From the NCBI GenBank assembly GCA_964016885.1, contig OZ024742.1, positions 122,302,196-122,366,195 on the forward strand: a stretch of DNA of 64,000 nt. The letters run 5' to 3'. A program made the position numbers and the translations under genes. This document shows, piece by piece, positions 10,610 to 22,004 of this stretch (the stretch's first letter is position 1; each line of letters opens with the position of its first letter). Under the pieces are notes generated by a model that was not told where the DNA came from, searched no databases, and saw only the letters and a list, made by a program, of their open reading frames with translations. This DNA comes from Eledone cirrhosa. Taxonomy: Eukaryota; Mollusca; Cephalopoda; Octopoda; Eledonidae.

Positions 10610-11149
10610 CGCCATATTCCCAGTGACAGGGGGGACGGAGTATATTAATAAAGATGAAGATGCGAAGTTGAAGGTGTTAGAGTCCTTTATTATTTGAGCC
10701 GTTATATATATTTTAATGACGATACACATCATGATCTTTTCAGACAGTAAATATTGATTAAAAGGTAACATTTCTGAGGCAATTTTATTTGGAAGGGAAC
10801 GGACTAAAAAATGTGTGTTTGCTTTGGTTGTCCGCCCCTTCTTGTTTCAGGCCATTCAGACAGCTCTCCGCATGTCGCAGGGGTGTGTGGGTGGCTGACT
10901 TCTCCAGCCACACCCAGAATACGACCAACCTTGTATGTTCACTCTATCTACCAACCCCCCAACTCCTCGATCGGCAACTCGATATGGTCAGTGGGAGTTC
11001 AAGCCAGCCAAAATGTACTGCTTGCTTTGGCAACCAGTAGTGTTTCGGTGCATTGTACCCGCCATCCGTTTATGGTGGGATAATCAGCCCGAAGTGAGAA
11101 AGTTCCCTGCTGCTAGGGTTAATATAACTTATCATAGAATCATAGAAAA

Positions 11150-11263
<114 letters not shown>

Positions 11264-11274
11264 GTGTGTGTGTG

Positions 11275-11475
11275 TCAGGTCACTCTTGAGTGCATGTAAA
11301 TCAGTAACATGTAAATCAGTACAACCTGTCGCATGGTCGGGTCGTCGGTGACTAAACCGGCAACCCCACCAAGATTACTTGGTGAGGGGGGGATTTTGGA
11401 CACACTGCAGGACTAAAATCAAAACCTAACTAAAGGCGGTAGAACTGATAAGAGTCAACGGCCACCCCAAAATGT
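11275..11475 (+). repeat. Interspersed repeat family (inverted partner at 22.3 kb)
   Basis: AGGTCACTCTTGAGTGCATG...CAACCTGTCGCATGGTCG...AACCGGCAA...GTTGACTC-type blocks match, in inverse orientation, the sequence at 22256-22456 (GTGCTG-type loop and CATGCGACAGGTTGTACTG). An internal duplication of GTAAATCAGTA is specific to this copy. No coding potential. Confidence 0.7.
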
Positions 11476-11539
11476 GTAAATATGTATATACAGATATACA
11501 TATGTATGTGTATGTATATACGTGTGTATATGCCTGGGT

Positions 11540-12033
11540 GTCAGGGAGCGGCATGTACCTCTGTAGGGGAGCTAGCGATGCCGTTTTCAGGACAGCTCCT
11601 CCTGCATTGGGTCCCACCTAACACTCAGCTCTTACCTGTGACCCCAAGAAGCTGTAGCATGCGACGGCGGCCATACCCTGGTAAACTGCCTTGGCTCGCG
11701 GGCCGTACCCGGTTGAGTGTAGCCGGACGGGTCTGAAACCCCCGGTTAGTTAGATAGGGATGCCTGCCCCTGCATGCGAAGACTGGACTCGGCGGAGTGA
11801 GTGGAGGAGGACAACATCATCCCAACGGTCACGAAGGCAGCGACAGCAAGCGGTGTGGAGCGCTAGGGCACGGCAAGGCACTACGGATGTTGTGGCCATC
11901 CACTGCAGCCAAGGAAGTCCCTGGTCGTGACGGTCCTCCTTACCACCGGATTCTGGTTTCTGCGGTCGAGAGAGTGGCAGCTGAGGGGAACTAAATTAAA
12001 GAAGATGTCATCATCGGTCACGATGGACAACCA

Positions 12034-12035
<2 letters not shown>
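11540..12035. repeat. GC-rich interspersed sequence, probable LINE 5' UTR fragment
   Basis: Markedly more GC- and CpG-rich than its surroundings, with sharp edges at a TG/TA-rich left side and a (TA)n tract on the right. Short overlapping frames exist but none shows a domain. From memory it resembles untranslated leader sequence of a mollusc LINE, but there is no internal evidence beyond composition. Confidence 0.35.

Positions 12036-12101
<66 letters not shown>
12036..12101. repeat. (TA)n microsatellite
   Basis: About 65 bp of TA alternation at the edge of the GC-rich block. Confidence 0.95.
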
Positions 12102-12105
<4 letters not shown>

Positions 12106-13700
12106 GTATACATGTATGTTACGTGCATATATTGTGTCCCTCTAAAATAAGTAATAATATTTGAAAAAATAAGTTGTACAGTATAGAAATCGACATTGCA
12201 TTATTAAGAAAAAACTACCATGTCTGTTTATGTGTATAAAATTATTTCATTTAAGATTAATATATTAAAATCAAGCTATTATAAGTAAATTGAATTATGA
12301 TATTTAAATATATAAAATAGATTTACTATCGGTACACTATCTACTAGACTTTGTGTGAAGTAAACTGACGACGGATCAATTTCATTAAAATAATTTGAAC
12401 TACATATTTTTATCTTCGTTTTGTAGCTCCATTTTCAGGCATTCAATCTTTTACAGTTTCCTTAAAATATCTAATTGTGTAGAGTTTTAATTTATATTCA
12501 GCGATAAAAAGCGCTTCTTTGCAATCAACCAAATTTAGCACAGGGGGTGGTAGCATACAAATATACAAGCTGATTCACTTGGATAATGACACAAATTATG
12601 TCAAACCCTTGCGGATTTGTATTTAGATTGCTATTCCCCTAATTCCATTATCTTTTGTCATTTATACACACAAACACACATAACATATTCATAATCGCTC
12701 ATGCCCATGTTATAACGTCCACACTAAGCCATATATACATACACAGATCAACATATACATACACAGATACAGACGTTTTAGGGCAATCAGCAACTTTCCT
12801 ATCTCTGAGGTAGAAACTACCAGCTTATCAGATCTCGGGCCCCCTTTACGTGTGTTGTTTGTTTTCCATTTGTGTTACATTTACGTGGCATATGTGACAA
12901 TATTTTTTGTCCATGTTTTCCGTCCGTATCTCTCCATATATTTGTGCTATTTATGCTATTATACAAAATGAAAATGATGCCGTATTTTTCCATACAGGGT
13001 GGAGTTGTTTACTACATTACTGTGGTCTTATCCTATCATCAGATTGCTCCTTTGTCCCGTGAGTCTTTCTATGACTCCTTTTCTCTGTCTTAAGACCGTA
13101 TCAAATATTTTCATGACTCCCAACTTCACTCCACTGATAGTCACCCACCGTAAAATGTAACTGTAGAATCAAATCAAACTGCCCTTTCCAAAATAAGTGT
13201 TGAGATAAAAACATAGTCTATAAATGCACAGTTAAAACTTGTGGTAATATATTTAACTATGTCGGTGTCACTTCTACAAAATTTAAAGATCGCTGGAATA
13301 ACCACAATTTAGAAGATCTGATAAAAAATCTTCTACTTCTCTTTCACATCTTATATGAAACTTAAAAAGCAAGAATATAGACTATTCAATATCTTGGAAA
13401 ACGATTTCATAAGCACCTGCGTACTATAATATGGCTTTATCAAAATTCTGTAAATTGTGTATTGAAGACATTTTTTATATAATTAACTGTCAAAAGTCTA
13501 TTAATCTCACAACAGAATTATTTAGTTCTTGCAGACATCGCCAAAATTCTACATTCAGAACTATGTATAATTTATAATATTCCTATAAATCTTCAAAATG
13601 ATCCTATCGTTTTTAACAATTCATATTTTTAATATATTAATATCTCTAAATCCTAATATCTCTAATGTTTGTAGTACTTTCATATTTTAGCCAAGATTTC

Positions 13701-13752
<52 letters not shown>

Positions 13753-14985
13753 ATATATTTTTATTGTTTGACCCGAATTACTTGGTCGTTTCTTTGGTTG
13801 TGCGGATGTTTGTTTAACCATCGTCTCAGTGTGTTTGGCCTTTAACGTATGTTGTAGCTCTGGTTCATCTGAATCATCGAGCGCTTGCCACACATCTCGG
13901 AAGTTGTTTTTCTTTAATTACTAAGCCGAAATACGATTCTCGCTAATTTATATTTGTATTAATCTCCAGAATCTAGCTATTGACCAGTTAATTTTCTTGA
14001 TTTTTTTAGTTGATTATATTGACTGATGAATAGCTTATGTTAACTTTAACCATTCTGTCGAGAGCTTTATTCGATTTGTGATGTTTTGCATTCTTGCAAT
14101 ATTATACACAACTGAATTCATTCGCCTAAAATAAGTGTTGCCTCCCTTGCTGAATTCCACGTGGGGTCAGTAATAGTAACAATTTGAATTAGCAATTGAA
14201 CTAAAACCTGTTGATAAAGTGGCTTTCTTGTTCAATCATCTTACCAGAAGCCCAACATTATTTATGTAAGCGGACAGTACTTGATTTAGAACCCAAATAC
14301 TGGATTTTACCAACCTCTAAATTTTACCACTCTCTAAAGCTATTTTTTAAACCATTAACTTACTTTAGGAAAATGTATCCTATTCAAGACGATGTTCAAA
14401 CATCAATATTCCTTTCGACTAAATAATTAATTAATCTCACACTAACTCTTAAAAAATTATCGAATAACAAATAAAATTGGAGTTATCTTTCCTTTCTCAA
14501 TTATATAAGCTTATTATACATATCTCCGTTAAGTTATCCAAATATATAAATTCATAATTTTAACTACCTATTTATTTCCATAAAATACAAAATAAACAAC
14601 CCTCGTAACTCATTAAAACCAACCTAAACTTGAACTACCTATTTACTTATTTGTTTATTTATTTATCTACATAAAACAGAAAATCATATCAATATATACA
14701 TAAAATTTATTTCCCCCAAATTAACGTATATAAGTGTCTTCTTCCTTTTTCCCTTTTCCTTCTTCTTCCTTTTCCTTTTTTTCTTTTTTCTTTCTCTCTT
14801 ACTAATATATCAACACTTTCCATAGCGTTTGAAATAACGGTTTTTCAATCATATAACTCAACATTATTTACATATTCATTTCCATAATCATCCATAAGTT
14901 TGAAAAATCCGTTCTATAATCTCACTACCCAAGCAATGTTCAATTGATAAAGTATGTTTTCCTTGGCTATGTCAAAATTTATAAA
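12102..14985. other. No recognisable gene
   Basis: AT-rich DNA with one (TA)n tract at about 13708-13750. Open frames at 12872-13093, 13687-13893 and 14211-14426 are short and show no domain or repeat family that I recognise. Confidence 0.6.
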
Positions 14986-14989
14986 ACAC

Positions 14990-15105
14990 TCTTTGTATTT
15001 TATCTGATGAAAGCGTACCAAAGTTTTCGGTATCCTTGAAATATAGATACTAGAATAAATATGGTTTTATAAATAAATATAGTTTCCATTTATTTAATAT
15101 CATTG
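14990..15105 (-). repeat. Fold-back family end (relative of 27.4-28.0 kb element)
   Basis: TTTTATCTGATGAAAGCG, CCTTGAAATAT, AATAAATATGGTTTTATAAA and ATAGTTTCCATTT occur in the same order as at 27905-28013. It ends at a long (TA)n tract. Confidence 0.65.
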
Positions 15106-15115
15106 TATATATATA

Positions 15116-15186
<71 letters not shown>
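15106..15186. repeat. (TA)n microsatellite
   Basis: About 80 bp of TA alternation with one TTTATT interruption. Confidence 0.95.
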
Positions 15187-15189
<3 letters not shown>

Positions 15190-15320
15190 GAGAATCAGGA
15201 CCCCTATCTGACTGTCGAAATGGCCGGAGCTCTGCCGTCGGGGTCTTGATTCTCTTCATATTATCCACTCTACTACCTCAAGTATCGAGGACTCTGGTGG
15301 GTTATGGTCCACCTGGTATT
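15187..15320 (-). mobile_element. Hairpin repeat family, copy D
   Basis: Contains GAGCTCTGCCGTCGGGGTC, a GAAGAGAATCA/TGATTCTCTTC inverted repeat around the core, then TACTACCTCAAGTATCGAGG and GGTTATGGTCCACCTGG, matching the same-order blocks of copy B at 18540-18640. The left side abuts (TA)n. Confidence 0.7.
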
Positions 15321-15496
15321 TTATCACACCTTATCTAATAGATATAAATCCATATATATTTACTTTATTTTGGCACAGGTGAAACTCCAGATTCACAAAA
15401 CTCACAATGAATATTTAATCTCTATATCTGTATTGAATAATATTTTCTCTCGTCCGCCAGTTAAATACGGATATATATATATATATATATATATAT

Positions 15497-15785
15497 GCAG
15501 AGGTTATATTTAATTTGTTGGGTTTCAACAAGTTTAAACATTTTTATAACTGATATAAAGCACTCAACAGTATAGTGGAGTCAATATTCAATATATTAAC
15601 ATATGGAAACTATATTTATAAAACCATATTTATTCTATTATACATATTTCAAGGGCCACCAAGGCAAATTATGGTGCGCTTTCAGATAAAATACAATGCA
15701 GATATGTTTTATAAATAAATATTGACATACCCTGAAAAAAGACAACCTTAACGGTTGGAGTTTCCTGGATAGTGGAGATATTACG
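15497..15785 (+). repeat. Fold-back family arm (relative of 27.4-28.1 kb element)
   Basis: Reads, in inverse orientation, the same sequence as about 27620-28108: TTTGTTGGGTTTCAACAAG, AAAGCACTCAACA, GGAAACTATATTTATAAAAC, CATATTTCAAGG, GGTGCGCTTTCAGATAAAAT and ATAAATAAATATTGACATA. With the 14990-15105 piece it forms a broken inverted pair around a (TA)n tract and hairpin copy D. Confidence 0.7.
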
Positions 15786-16120
15786 TTTATTGAGGGTGAT
15801 AGAAAATTATGATTAAGTATGCAAATGGGTGTCCAAAAGGTTGAAAAGATAACGGTTTATTTAAATTAAACTGTTGGAAGAAGGTGATATGTGAGGGAGT
15901 TAGAAAAAAGAAAGAAAGAAGGAGCGATTATATATATTTTTTGACAGTGAAAATATTGTGAAGAGAAGAGCGTAAGTATATTTTTAAGTGAGAGAAGATA
16001 TTAAATACCGCGTAAGTATATTTACGTGAGAGGAGAAATGAAGAAAAGAAGAAAAGAGAATAGCGTGGAGGAATAATATTTATAATGCAGGATTCGTTAT
16101 GTTTTGATTATAATATTTAT

Positions 16121-16308
16121 AATTGTTTCTACGTTAGGCACAAAGCCAGAAAATACCCAGTGTATTACTGGTACTCTATGTTATCGACCCCGTAAGGATG
16201 AAAGGCAAAGTTAACCTCGGCGGATTTGAACTCAGAATGGCAAGGGCCGTAACTCTATGCGTCAAAGCATGGCGTCCGACCCTCTACCGATACTGCCAAT
16301 CCACCGCC
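16121..16308 (-). repeat. tRNA-derived SINE (main cephalopod family)
   Basis: Full-length minus-strand copy. In the plus direction it reads AATTGTTTCTACGTTAGGCA, the TTATCGACCCCGTAAGGATG core, a B-box inverse in CGGATTTGAACTCAG, and ends CTACCGATACTGCCAATCCA CCGCC. One base is missing in the B-box-adjacent GGCGGGATT. It lies immediately left of the Helitron remnant. Confidence 0.9.
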
Positions 16309-16309
16309 T

Positions 16310-18102
16310 TTGGTGGATATTTATAATGATAGGTCAACCTATCATGAGTGCTTTCATCTCCGCCTTCTTCTGCATGAAGTTGTAGGCCCACAAAGTTTTC
16401 TGGACCTCAAAACTGTTGATGGAGAAATATGTGATACGTACCGGCAAGCCTGCTTTAAGCGTGGTCTTTTGGAAGATGATTCGCAATGGAATTCCATTTT
16501 AACAGAGGGTGCTTTGTTGAAATCACGTAAAGGTCTACGGGAATTCTTTGCCATTTTGCTTCAAAAGTGTGAATTGGGTGATCCCAAATTTTTATGGGTC
16601 AAGTACAGAGACTTCATGTCTCAGGACTTCCTGCGCCTAGCTTGCCGTCAGACGTATGGTTTTCCGTCAACCGCCAGAGAGAGGAAGCTAACATGTTGGC
16701 CCCGGATTTGTTGCGGGAAACGGCATATGACATCGAATCTCTTTCCCAATACTTAGAGGAATATGAGCCCAAACTTCTGTCGGAGCAAAGGTTGGCCTAT
16801 CTAACTATCATTGATGCAGTCTAAAATCAGACTGGGGGTATTTACTTTCTCGATGCTCCTGGGGGTACCGGAAACACTTTTGTAACGAAATTGATTCTCA
16901 CTAAGATTCGTCAGGAGATAAAAATTGCGTTGGCCGTTGCATCGTCCGGGATCGCTGCTACTTTGCTGCCGGGGGCAGGACAGCACATTCAACCTTTAAA
17001 CTTCCCTTGGATTTAGTAAAAACTGAGACACATGCAATATCAGCAAGAATTCACACGAAGCTCTGGTTCTCAAAAAATGTTGCCTCATTGTTTGGGATCA
17101 GTGCACAATGACACACAAGGGTGCCCTTGAGGCATTGGACGGCACCCTGAAAGACATTAGGGATTCTACGGCTCCTATGTGTGGCGTAACTCTTCTGCTA
17201 TCAGGGGATTTTTGGCAAACACTGCCTGTCATCCCCAAAGGGACAAGAGCTGATGAGGTGCGTGCCTGCCTTAAATCCTCCATGTTGTGGATCCAGGTGA
17301 AGCGTTTGTACCTGAGCACAAATATGCTTGCCCATTTGCATGGTGACAACATGTCTAGCATTTTCTCAGAACATTTTAGCACTTGGTGAGGGCAACGTCC
17401 CTGCGGATGACAAGGGCGGCACAGCAATCGACTCCCTGTGCAACATTGTGTGCAGCCCTTCTGACCTTTGGGAAGCGGTTTTAAAAACCTCGATTGGCTC
17501 AGCGAAAGACCCATCCTTGCTCCGAAAAATACCATGGTGAATTTTATTAACGAGCAGCTGATTATTCCCGGTAAAGAGCACATCTTCAAATCTATCGACC
17601 GGACGTCAGACCCCACGATACCGTTAATTATCCAGTTGAGTTATTACATTCCCTTGAGCCCCCAGGACTCCAGTACACATTCTTAAGCTTAGGGTTGGCT
17701 GTCCCATTATGCTAATAAGGAACTTGCGTCGACCAAAGCAGAGCAACGGTACTCGCATGGTCGACAAAGTCACTCACGCCACACTTGATTGAGGCCACCA
17801 TTGTAACGGTGTGCGTGAGAGGGGAGAATGTTTCATTCCAAGGATGAACCTTTTCCCCTCGGCGTCAGATATCCCGTTCGATTTCCGGCGATCCCAATTC
17901 CCCGTGAGACCATGTTTTGCTATGTCCATTAACAAGTCACAAAGGCAAACATTGTCGGTGGCGGGCATCCATTTGTGGGAGCCATGCTTATCCCATGGCC
18001 AATTTTATGTTACCTGTTCCCGCGTAGGGAGCAGGAATAGACTTTTTGCTTATTCTCCTCAAGGGATCCCAGGCAATATCGTCTACAAAGAGGTGCTATA
18101 GA
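16310..18102 (+). pseudogene. Helitron helicase (PIF1-like) remnant
   Basis: Successive plus-strand frames spell a Helitron C-terminal helicase. They include CFHLRLLLHEVVGPQSFLDL and GLLEDDSQW (about 16345-16490); GIYFLDAPGGTGNTFVTKL (Walker A, about 16836-16890); VWDQCTMTHKGALEALD (Walker B, about 17090-17140); LLLSGDFWQTLPVIPKG (about 17193-17243); and AMSINKSQRQTLSVAGIHL with FYVTCSRVGSRNRLFAYSP (about 17917-18060). The Walker A lysine is Asn, Walker B DE is DQ and the GDFRQ arginine is Trp, so it cannot be an active helicase. At least five frameshifts or stops separate the pieces, and no upstream Rep (HUH) domain is visible. Order and spacing match Helitron proteins, and a Helitron-like 3' end lies downstream. 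Confidence 0.85.
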
Positions 18103-18381
18103 TGTTGGTGCAGGTGCTGGAGGTGTTGGAGCTATGCCGTCTGGAAAACTAGTTCCTAGGGGGGTCACCCATGGCGGACAGATCTGACACCCAGCGGCAT
18201 CAGGGTCACCATCTTGCAACTTTGGTCTACTAAATTTGCTATTGGAAGATTATTAACCCATCATTGGTTGTGCAAAATGCTAATTGGTTCGTAACATTTA
18301 ATAACCGGTTCAACCGGCTTATGCACTTAATTGCACTTTCAAGCCATGTTTACCTGTATGTAACTTTTCATAGGAAATGAA

Positions 18382-18412
18382 CAAACCCGAGAAACGCCGG
18401 GCTAAGCTGGTA

Positions 18413-18413
<1 letters not shown>
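18382..18413 (+). mobile_element. Helitron-like 3' terminus
   Basis: CCCGAGAAACGCCGGG can form a short CCCG...CGGG hairpin and is followed after a few bases by GCTGGTAGT, resembling the CTRR-T end of Helitrons. It lies about 280 bp after the helicase C-terminus, in the expected orientation, and runs straight into (TA)n. The exact last base is uncertain. Confidence 0.6.

Positions 18414-18451
<38 letters not shown>
18414..18451. repeat. (TA)n microsatellite
   Basis: TA alternation between the Helitron end and hairpin copy B. Confidence 0.9.
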
Positions 18452-18453
<2 letters not shown>

Positions 18454-18650
18454 AACGAGTAGGACCCCGACGGCTGAGCTCAAGCCGTTTCGACGGCTAA
18501 TTCTGGACTGAATGAGTCCAGAATTAGCCGTCGAAACGGCTTGAGCTCAGCCGTCGGGGTCCTACTCGTTCCTATTACCCACTCTACTACCCTAAGTATT
18601 GAGTACTTTGGTGCGTTATGGTCCACCTGGTTCCTTACCACATTTATTCG

Positions 18651-18652
<2 letters not shown>
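18452..18652 (-). mobile_element. Hairpin repeat family, copy B (perfect 58-bp arms)
   Basis: Positions 18452-18509 and 18515-18572 are perfect inverted complements (58/58) around the 5-nt loop GAATG. The hairpin is followed by TACTACCCTAAGTATTGAG and GCGTTATGGTCCACCTGG, the reverse complement of the copy A leader. The element is enclosed by (TA)n on both sides. Confidence 0.9.
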
Positions 18653-18714
<62 letters not shown>

Positions 18715-18755
18715 TATATAAATATATATATGTATATAATATATATATATATACG
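18653..18755. repeat. (TA)n microsatellite
   Basis: About 100 bp of TA-rich sequence with a few AT-rich interruptions, right of hairpin copy B. Confidence 0.9.
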
Positions 18756-18810
18756 TGGAGAAGTAAAATACAGGAGAACAGACCGTTAAAACATGTTTAT
18801 TTAAAATAGC

Positions 18811-18847
18811 ACCTACGTACGTTTCGCCTGAATGGGCTTCTCAAGGG
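18811..18847 (-). ncRNA. Hammerhead-like motif in PLE terminal sequence (1)
   Basis: Minus strand: CCCTTGAGAAGCCC, a 3-4 bp GCC/GGC stem, then GCGAAACGTACGTAGGTGC. Compared with the hammerhead core, the first box (TGAGA) lacks one base. The GAAAC box is intact, and ACGTACGT after it is self-complementary, as in short-stem-III hammerheads thought to work as dimers. Confidence 0.4.
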
Positions 18848-19269
18848 CATAATAACTAAAAAGCGTTCCTTACCTGACCCGGAATGGGTTTTTAGAGATA
18901 AGTTCAGGTCAGAGTTCATTCTTCGTAAAAAAACATGTTTTGATTTTGCAGTAGGTCAAGGAAGATGACTCTGCACGGTGTTAGGGCAGTCTTTTCGGGA
19001 CAAATTTTTTATCCGATACAATCATGGGGTTACTAACTTACCATTGCCGATACGCACAGGGTCAAATATGCAACGTTTGTTTCGAGACGTTTGTTTGCTG
19101 CCCTGCCCACCTGGATCAATTCATGCAGGGTATGGGATGCATGGTTAGTTTCCGGATGTTTTTAGCAGCGCCTGCCGGCCGGGGTGTTAAAGCTTGGTGC
19201 AGGGAGACCAGTTTAGGGTTTCACTCTTCCTTCTTATTCCATCTGAAGTAGGATATTTTTAAGCGGTGT

Positions 19270-20105
19270 GTACAACCCATCGTCGTTTCAGCTCTGCTGT
19301 TGATGAGCTCGTGGGGGTGCTGTTACGATGTGGTAGAGCTCTATGAGGCAAAGCTCGCACTTCCTCTTGAATTTGTACGGTGCAGCCCTGCCGACAATTT
19401 CCCAGTGCGTGGAGAGGCTGATGTTTCAGTCTTTTAATGCTGTGATGTAGTTCGCGTGCGAAGTCGAGTGTCTTCAGAATGGAGATGTGTTCGAAATCTA
19501 ATTTTGAACGGGCCAAACGTAGCCCCTATACAATGTTTAACGCTATGATGGCTAGTTACGGTGCACCTATATATAACCCTATCAGTCAAGCAGTTTCCCC
19601 TAAGGGGGCAATGTCCCCTGTCGTGGCAGTTGCAATTTCGGTCGCGGTCCCTTCTAGCTCCCACGGTAAGGTTATTATTATTGCTATCTACGTTGTTACC
19701 TACGCTCCCACATCTGTCATTAGCACCATTATAACCCACTGTGCGCGGGGTGGTACCATTATTAATCCGCACGCAGCAGCGTTTTCCGTTGCTGCCAGGT
19801 GACCCGTGCGGGTCACCTGCATATACCCCAGTCATGTCGCGGTTATATTGGTTGTGTCTGTAGAGGCTGTTGCCAACACTATTGGATGCTGCTAGGGAGT
19901 CGTTAAGGCTGATATAGTTGTTGTCAGGTGTATGTGCGTCTGTGCTAAGGTGCTGTGTCTTGGTGATCTTACTGTGATTTGTTGTTCCTATGATGTCTGC
20001 TAGCTTAGGTGTAGTAGAGAGGGATATTTTTATATTGTTCCTATTAAGGATTTTCCTATACCTATGGTTGGGTGGGAAGTTCTTCTCTAAGGCTTCGAAG
20101 AATAT
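19270..20105 (-). pseudogene. PLE GIY-YIG-like endonuclease domain
   Basis: After LEKNFPPNHRYRKILNRNN and STTPKLADII (about 20090-20000) the minus frame reaches a Cys cluster, CNCHDRGHCPLRGNC (about 19640-19590), then VIYRCTVTSHHSVKHCIGAT and FGPFKIRFRTHLHSED (about 19580-19490). This is the CxC...CPLxGxC / VIYxAxV...xYIGxT / FKxRFxxH layout of PLE GIY-YIG nucleases, which nick target DNA for integration. The YIG tyrosine is Cys here, so activity is unlikely. A low-complexity, Asn-rich insert separates the linker and Cys cluster (about 19990-19650). C-terminal sequence continues in other frames to about 19270. Confidence 0.7.
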
Positions 20106-20826
20106 CCGGGGTATGTCGGAGGCCACACTCCGAGAGTGGGGGGTGGAACCATAGGGCGTTACGGTGGCGATTACGTGTCTTAGTACGTTTGCTACGGGTA
20201 GTGCTATCAGGGTGACCGTTCTTATGCATGTTAATGCGCTGTAGCCCGTTACGTGTCCCTTTCGCTTTATGCTCGGGTGCACTCTTCTTCCTTCTGCGAT
20301 GTTTATGCATAGGAAGATGCTGGTTGGAAGGCGTTGGTAGTAGGCCGTTGGCTTTGTTGATTTTATAGTAGGGGAATAATTCAAGTAGGCTACAGTGGTC
20401 ACTGTCACCGGGGTCGTGATATTTAGTGTGTGGTAAACTACCTATACTATCGCCAGTGTAATTAACATTGTGACCGTGTTGCTTAGTACGATTTTCTATA
20501 CTATTACATCCGACCCCTTCGAAGTCGCCGCGTGATCGGTTATAGGTGTGGCTTACTATAACATTAGTCTTATGAGAGGGGTGGTTTCTGGAGCTAGCAT
20601 TAGGGATGTAGGAGATTACTCGGTTAAAACCGGCGCTTATCAAGGCCCTATTGTGGTAATCTGCCGCTTGGTTGAAGATATCCTTATTGGCGGACAGCCT
20701 GGAGATCCTATGTGAGATGCTATAGACAATGGAGTTGAGAGTCTGCTTAGGGTGGTTGGAGGCATAATTAATATAAGAAAGGCTCTCTCCAGGCTTATGG
20801 TATGGCTTGTATAGGCCCGTACTCAA
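20062..20826 (-). pseudogene. PLE reverse transcriptase, thumb and linker
   Basis: Continues the RT frame: STGLYKPYHKPGESLSYINY, SNHPKQTLNSIVYSISHRIS, RLSANKDIFNQAADYHNRAL and, near the end, NRHRNALWFHPPLSECGLR. The 'YKP.RKP......YIN..SNHP' and 'WFNPPFS' blocks are the conserved linker between RT and the C-terminal endonuclease in endonuclease-bearing PLEs. A frameshift near 20100 moves the coding frame into the next segment. A second, more decayed copy of this region is at 25500-26460. Confidence 0.75.
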
Positions 20827-21382
20827 CTCCAGGAAGTGGTTGAGGTCTATAGTTACGGATAGGCCGTATGACTTGAAGAACCTGTGTATGGGCTTGTTAA
20901 GGTTCTCTATTATACGAGGGCTATGGTTCCTAACGGTAAACAGGGTGTCGTCCCTATATACACCTCCTTGTAGGGCCGGTATCTCATCTCTAAGCTCACG
21001 GAGGAGGTGTATTCCGACCAGGTCGGCTGTTTGCGCCGATTCGCTGGACTACATCATGATATCGAAGTTATCAGGACGGTTGGTTCTGGTCCAGTGGTAG
21101 CCTTCGAACTGGATAATGGTTCTACGCGCCGCTAGATCTATGTCTATTTCTTTTTTAGTGAGGCTAGTGTTAGATTTAGCTAATATGAGTGCCTTATTTA
21201 AGAGTATGGGGGGAGATAGAGACGTAGTAACTATCTATGTCAAACTGGATGAACTTCAGGGTCGTTTTATCAGGCAACTCGGTGAACCAATCTATGACCT
21301 GGTCGGTGTTGCTCCAGAGGCGGAGCTTAGCCTTTCTATTAAGCTCCAGTAGTACTCTATCTATCTCTATATATATATACAA
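20827..21382 (-). pseudogene. PLE reverse transcriptase, catalytic part
   Basis: Minus-strand translation contains KFIQFDIDSYYVSIS (RT motif A with FDxD), then an in-frame stop at about 21050 just before SESAQTADLVGIHLL. Next come GGVYRDDTLFTVRNHSPR, with YRDD as the catalytic motif C, and ENLNKPIHRFFKSYGLSVTI leading into the next segment. A 'FDID.YY', 'ELVGL.LL', 'YRDD' order is that of the Penelope-related RT family found widely in invertebrates. Both catalytic aspartates are kept; the stop and the later frameshift make it a pseudogene. Confidence 0.8.
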
Positions 21383-21593
21383 TATTTAAGTATCGAGAGA
21401 GAGAGAAGAAGAGATAAGCGATACATATAGTTAGGTGCCGATAGCTTGTGCATATATGCTCAATACTTGTGCCTACAGGTTTAAATATTAGAAGCGTTAA
21501 TATTTAGCGGGCGAGAATATAAGCAGAGCGGTTACAAGTGAAATTAATACAAAGGAGAAGATACGGTTAAAACATGTTTATATAAGAAAGCAA

Positions 21594-21630
21594 CTACGTA
21601 CATTTCGCTCGAAAAGGGCTTCTCAAGGGC
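21594..21630 (-). ncRNA. Hammerhead-like motif in PLE terminal sequence (2)
   Basis: Minus-strand copy of the same motif with GCCC/GAGC stem and GAAATGTACGTAG; the GAAAC box is altered to GAAAT. Confidence 0.35.
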
Positions 21631-21972
21631 ATATAAGACTAAAAAGTGTTCAGTACATGAACGGGGAGGTTAAAGCCACATCAAAGGTCATTCTTCGTTC
21701 AGACACATCTGTTGTTTTTGCCACAGAGCAAGGGGAGTAACTCTGGCCGGTGTTTGAATAATGTTCCCCAAACTACTCATACCCGTTCACATGACGGTGT
21801 TTTCCCATCACTAGTTTGTGGGTGGTGCTTTACTATTGTCGAGTCGAGCAGAGTCTGGGATGCATAGTTGATTTACAACACATGTGTCTGAACGAAGAAT
21901 GAACTTTGATGTAGTTTTAACCTTAAAATCCCTCCCGTGTCATGTACTGAACATTTTTTAGTCTTCTATGCC

Positions 21973-22004
21973 CTTGAGAAGCCCTTTCCGGGCGAAACGT
22001 ACGT
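21973..22004 (+). ncRNA. Hammerhead-like motif in PLE terminal sequence (3)
   Basis: Plus-strand copy with a full GCCC/GGGC stem and GCGAAACGTACGTAGG. Its orientation is opposite to the other two because it lies in the outer arm of the inverted terminal repeat. Confidence 0.4.

Noticed and set aside
16354..16554. Minus-strand frame opposite the Helitron helicase
   Set aside because: Shadow of the plus-strand helicase remnant.
18490..18540. Hammerhead-like reading (CTGAATGAG ... GAAAC) in hairpin copy B
   Set aside because: The CTGAATGA part is just the loop of the perfect hairpin, and no stem joins it to GAAAC.
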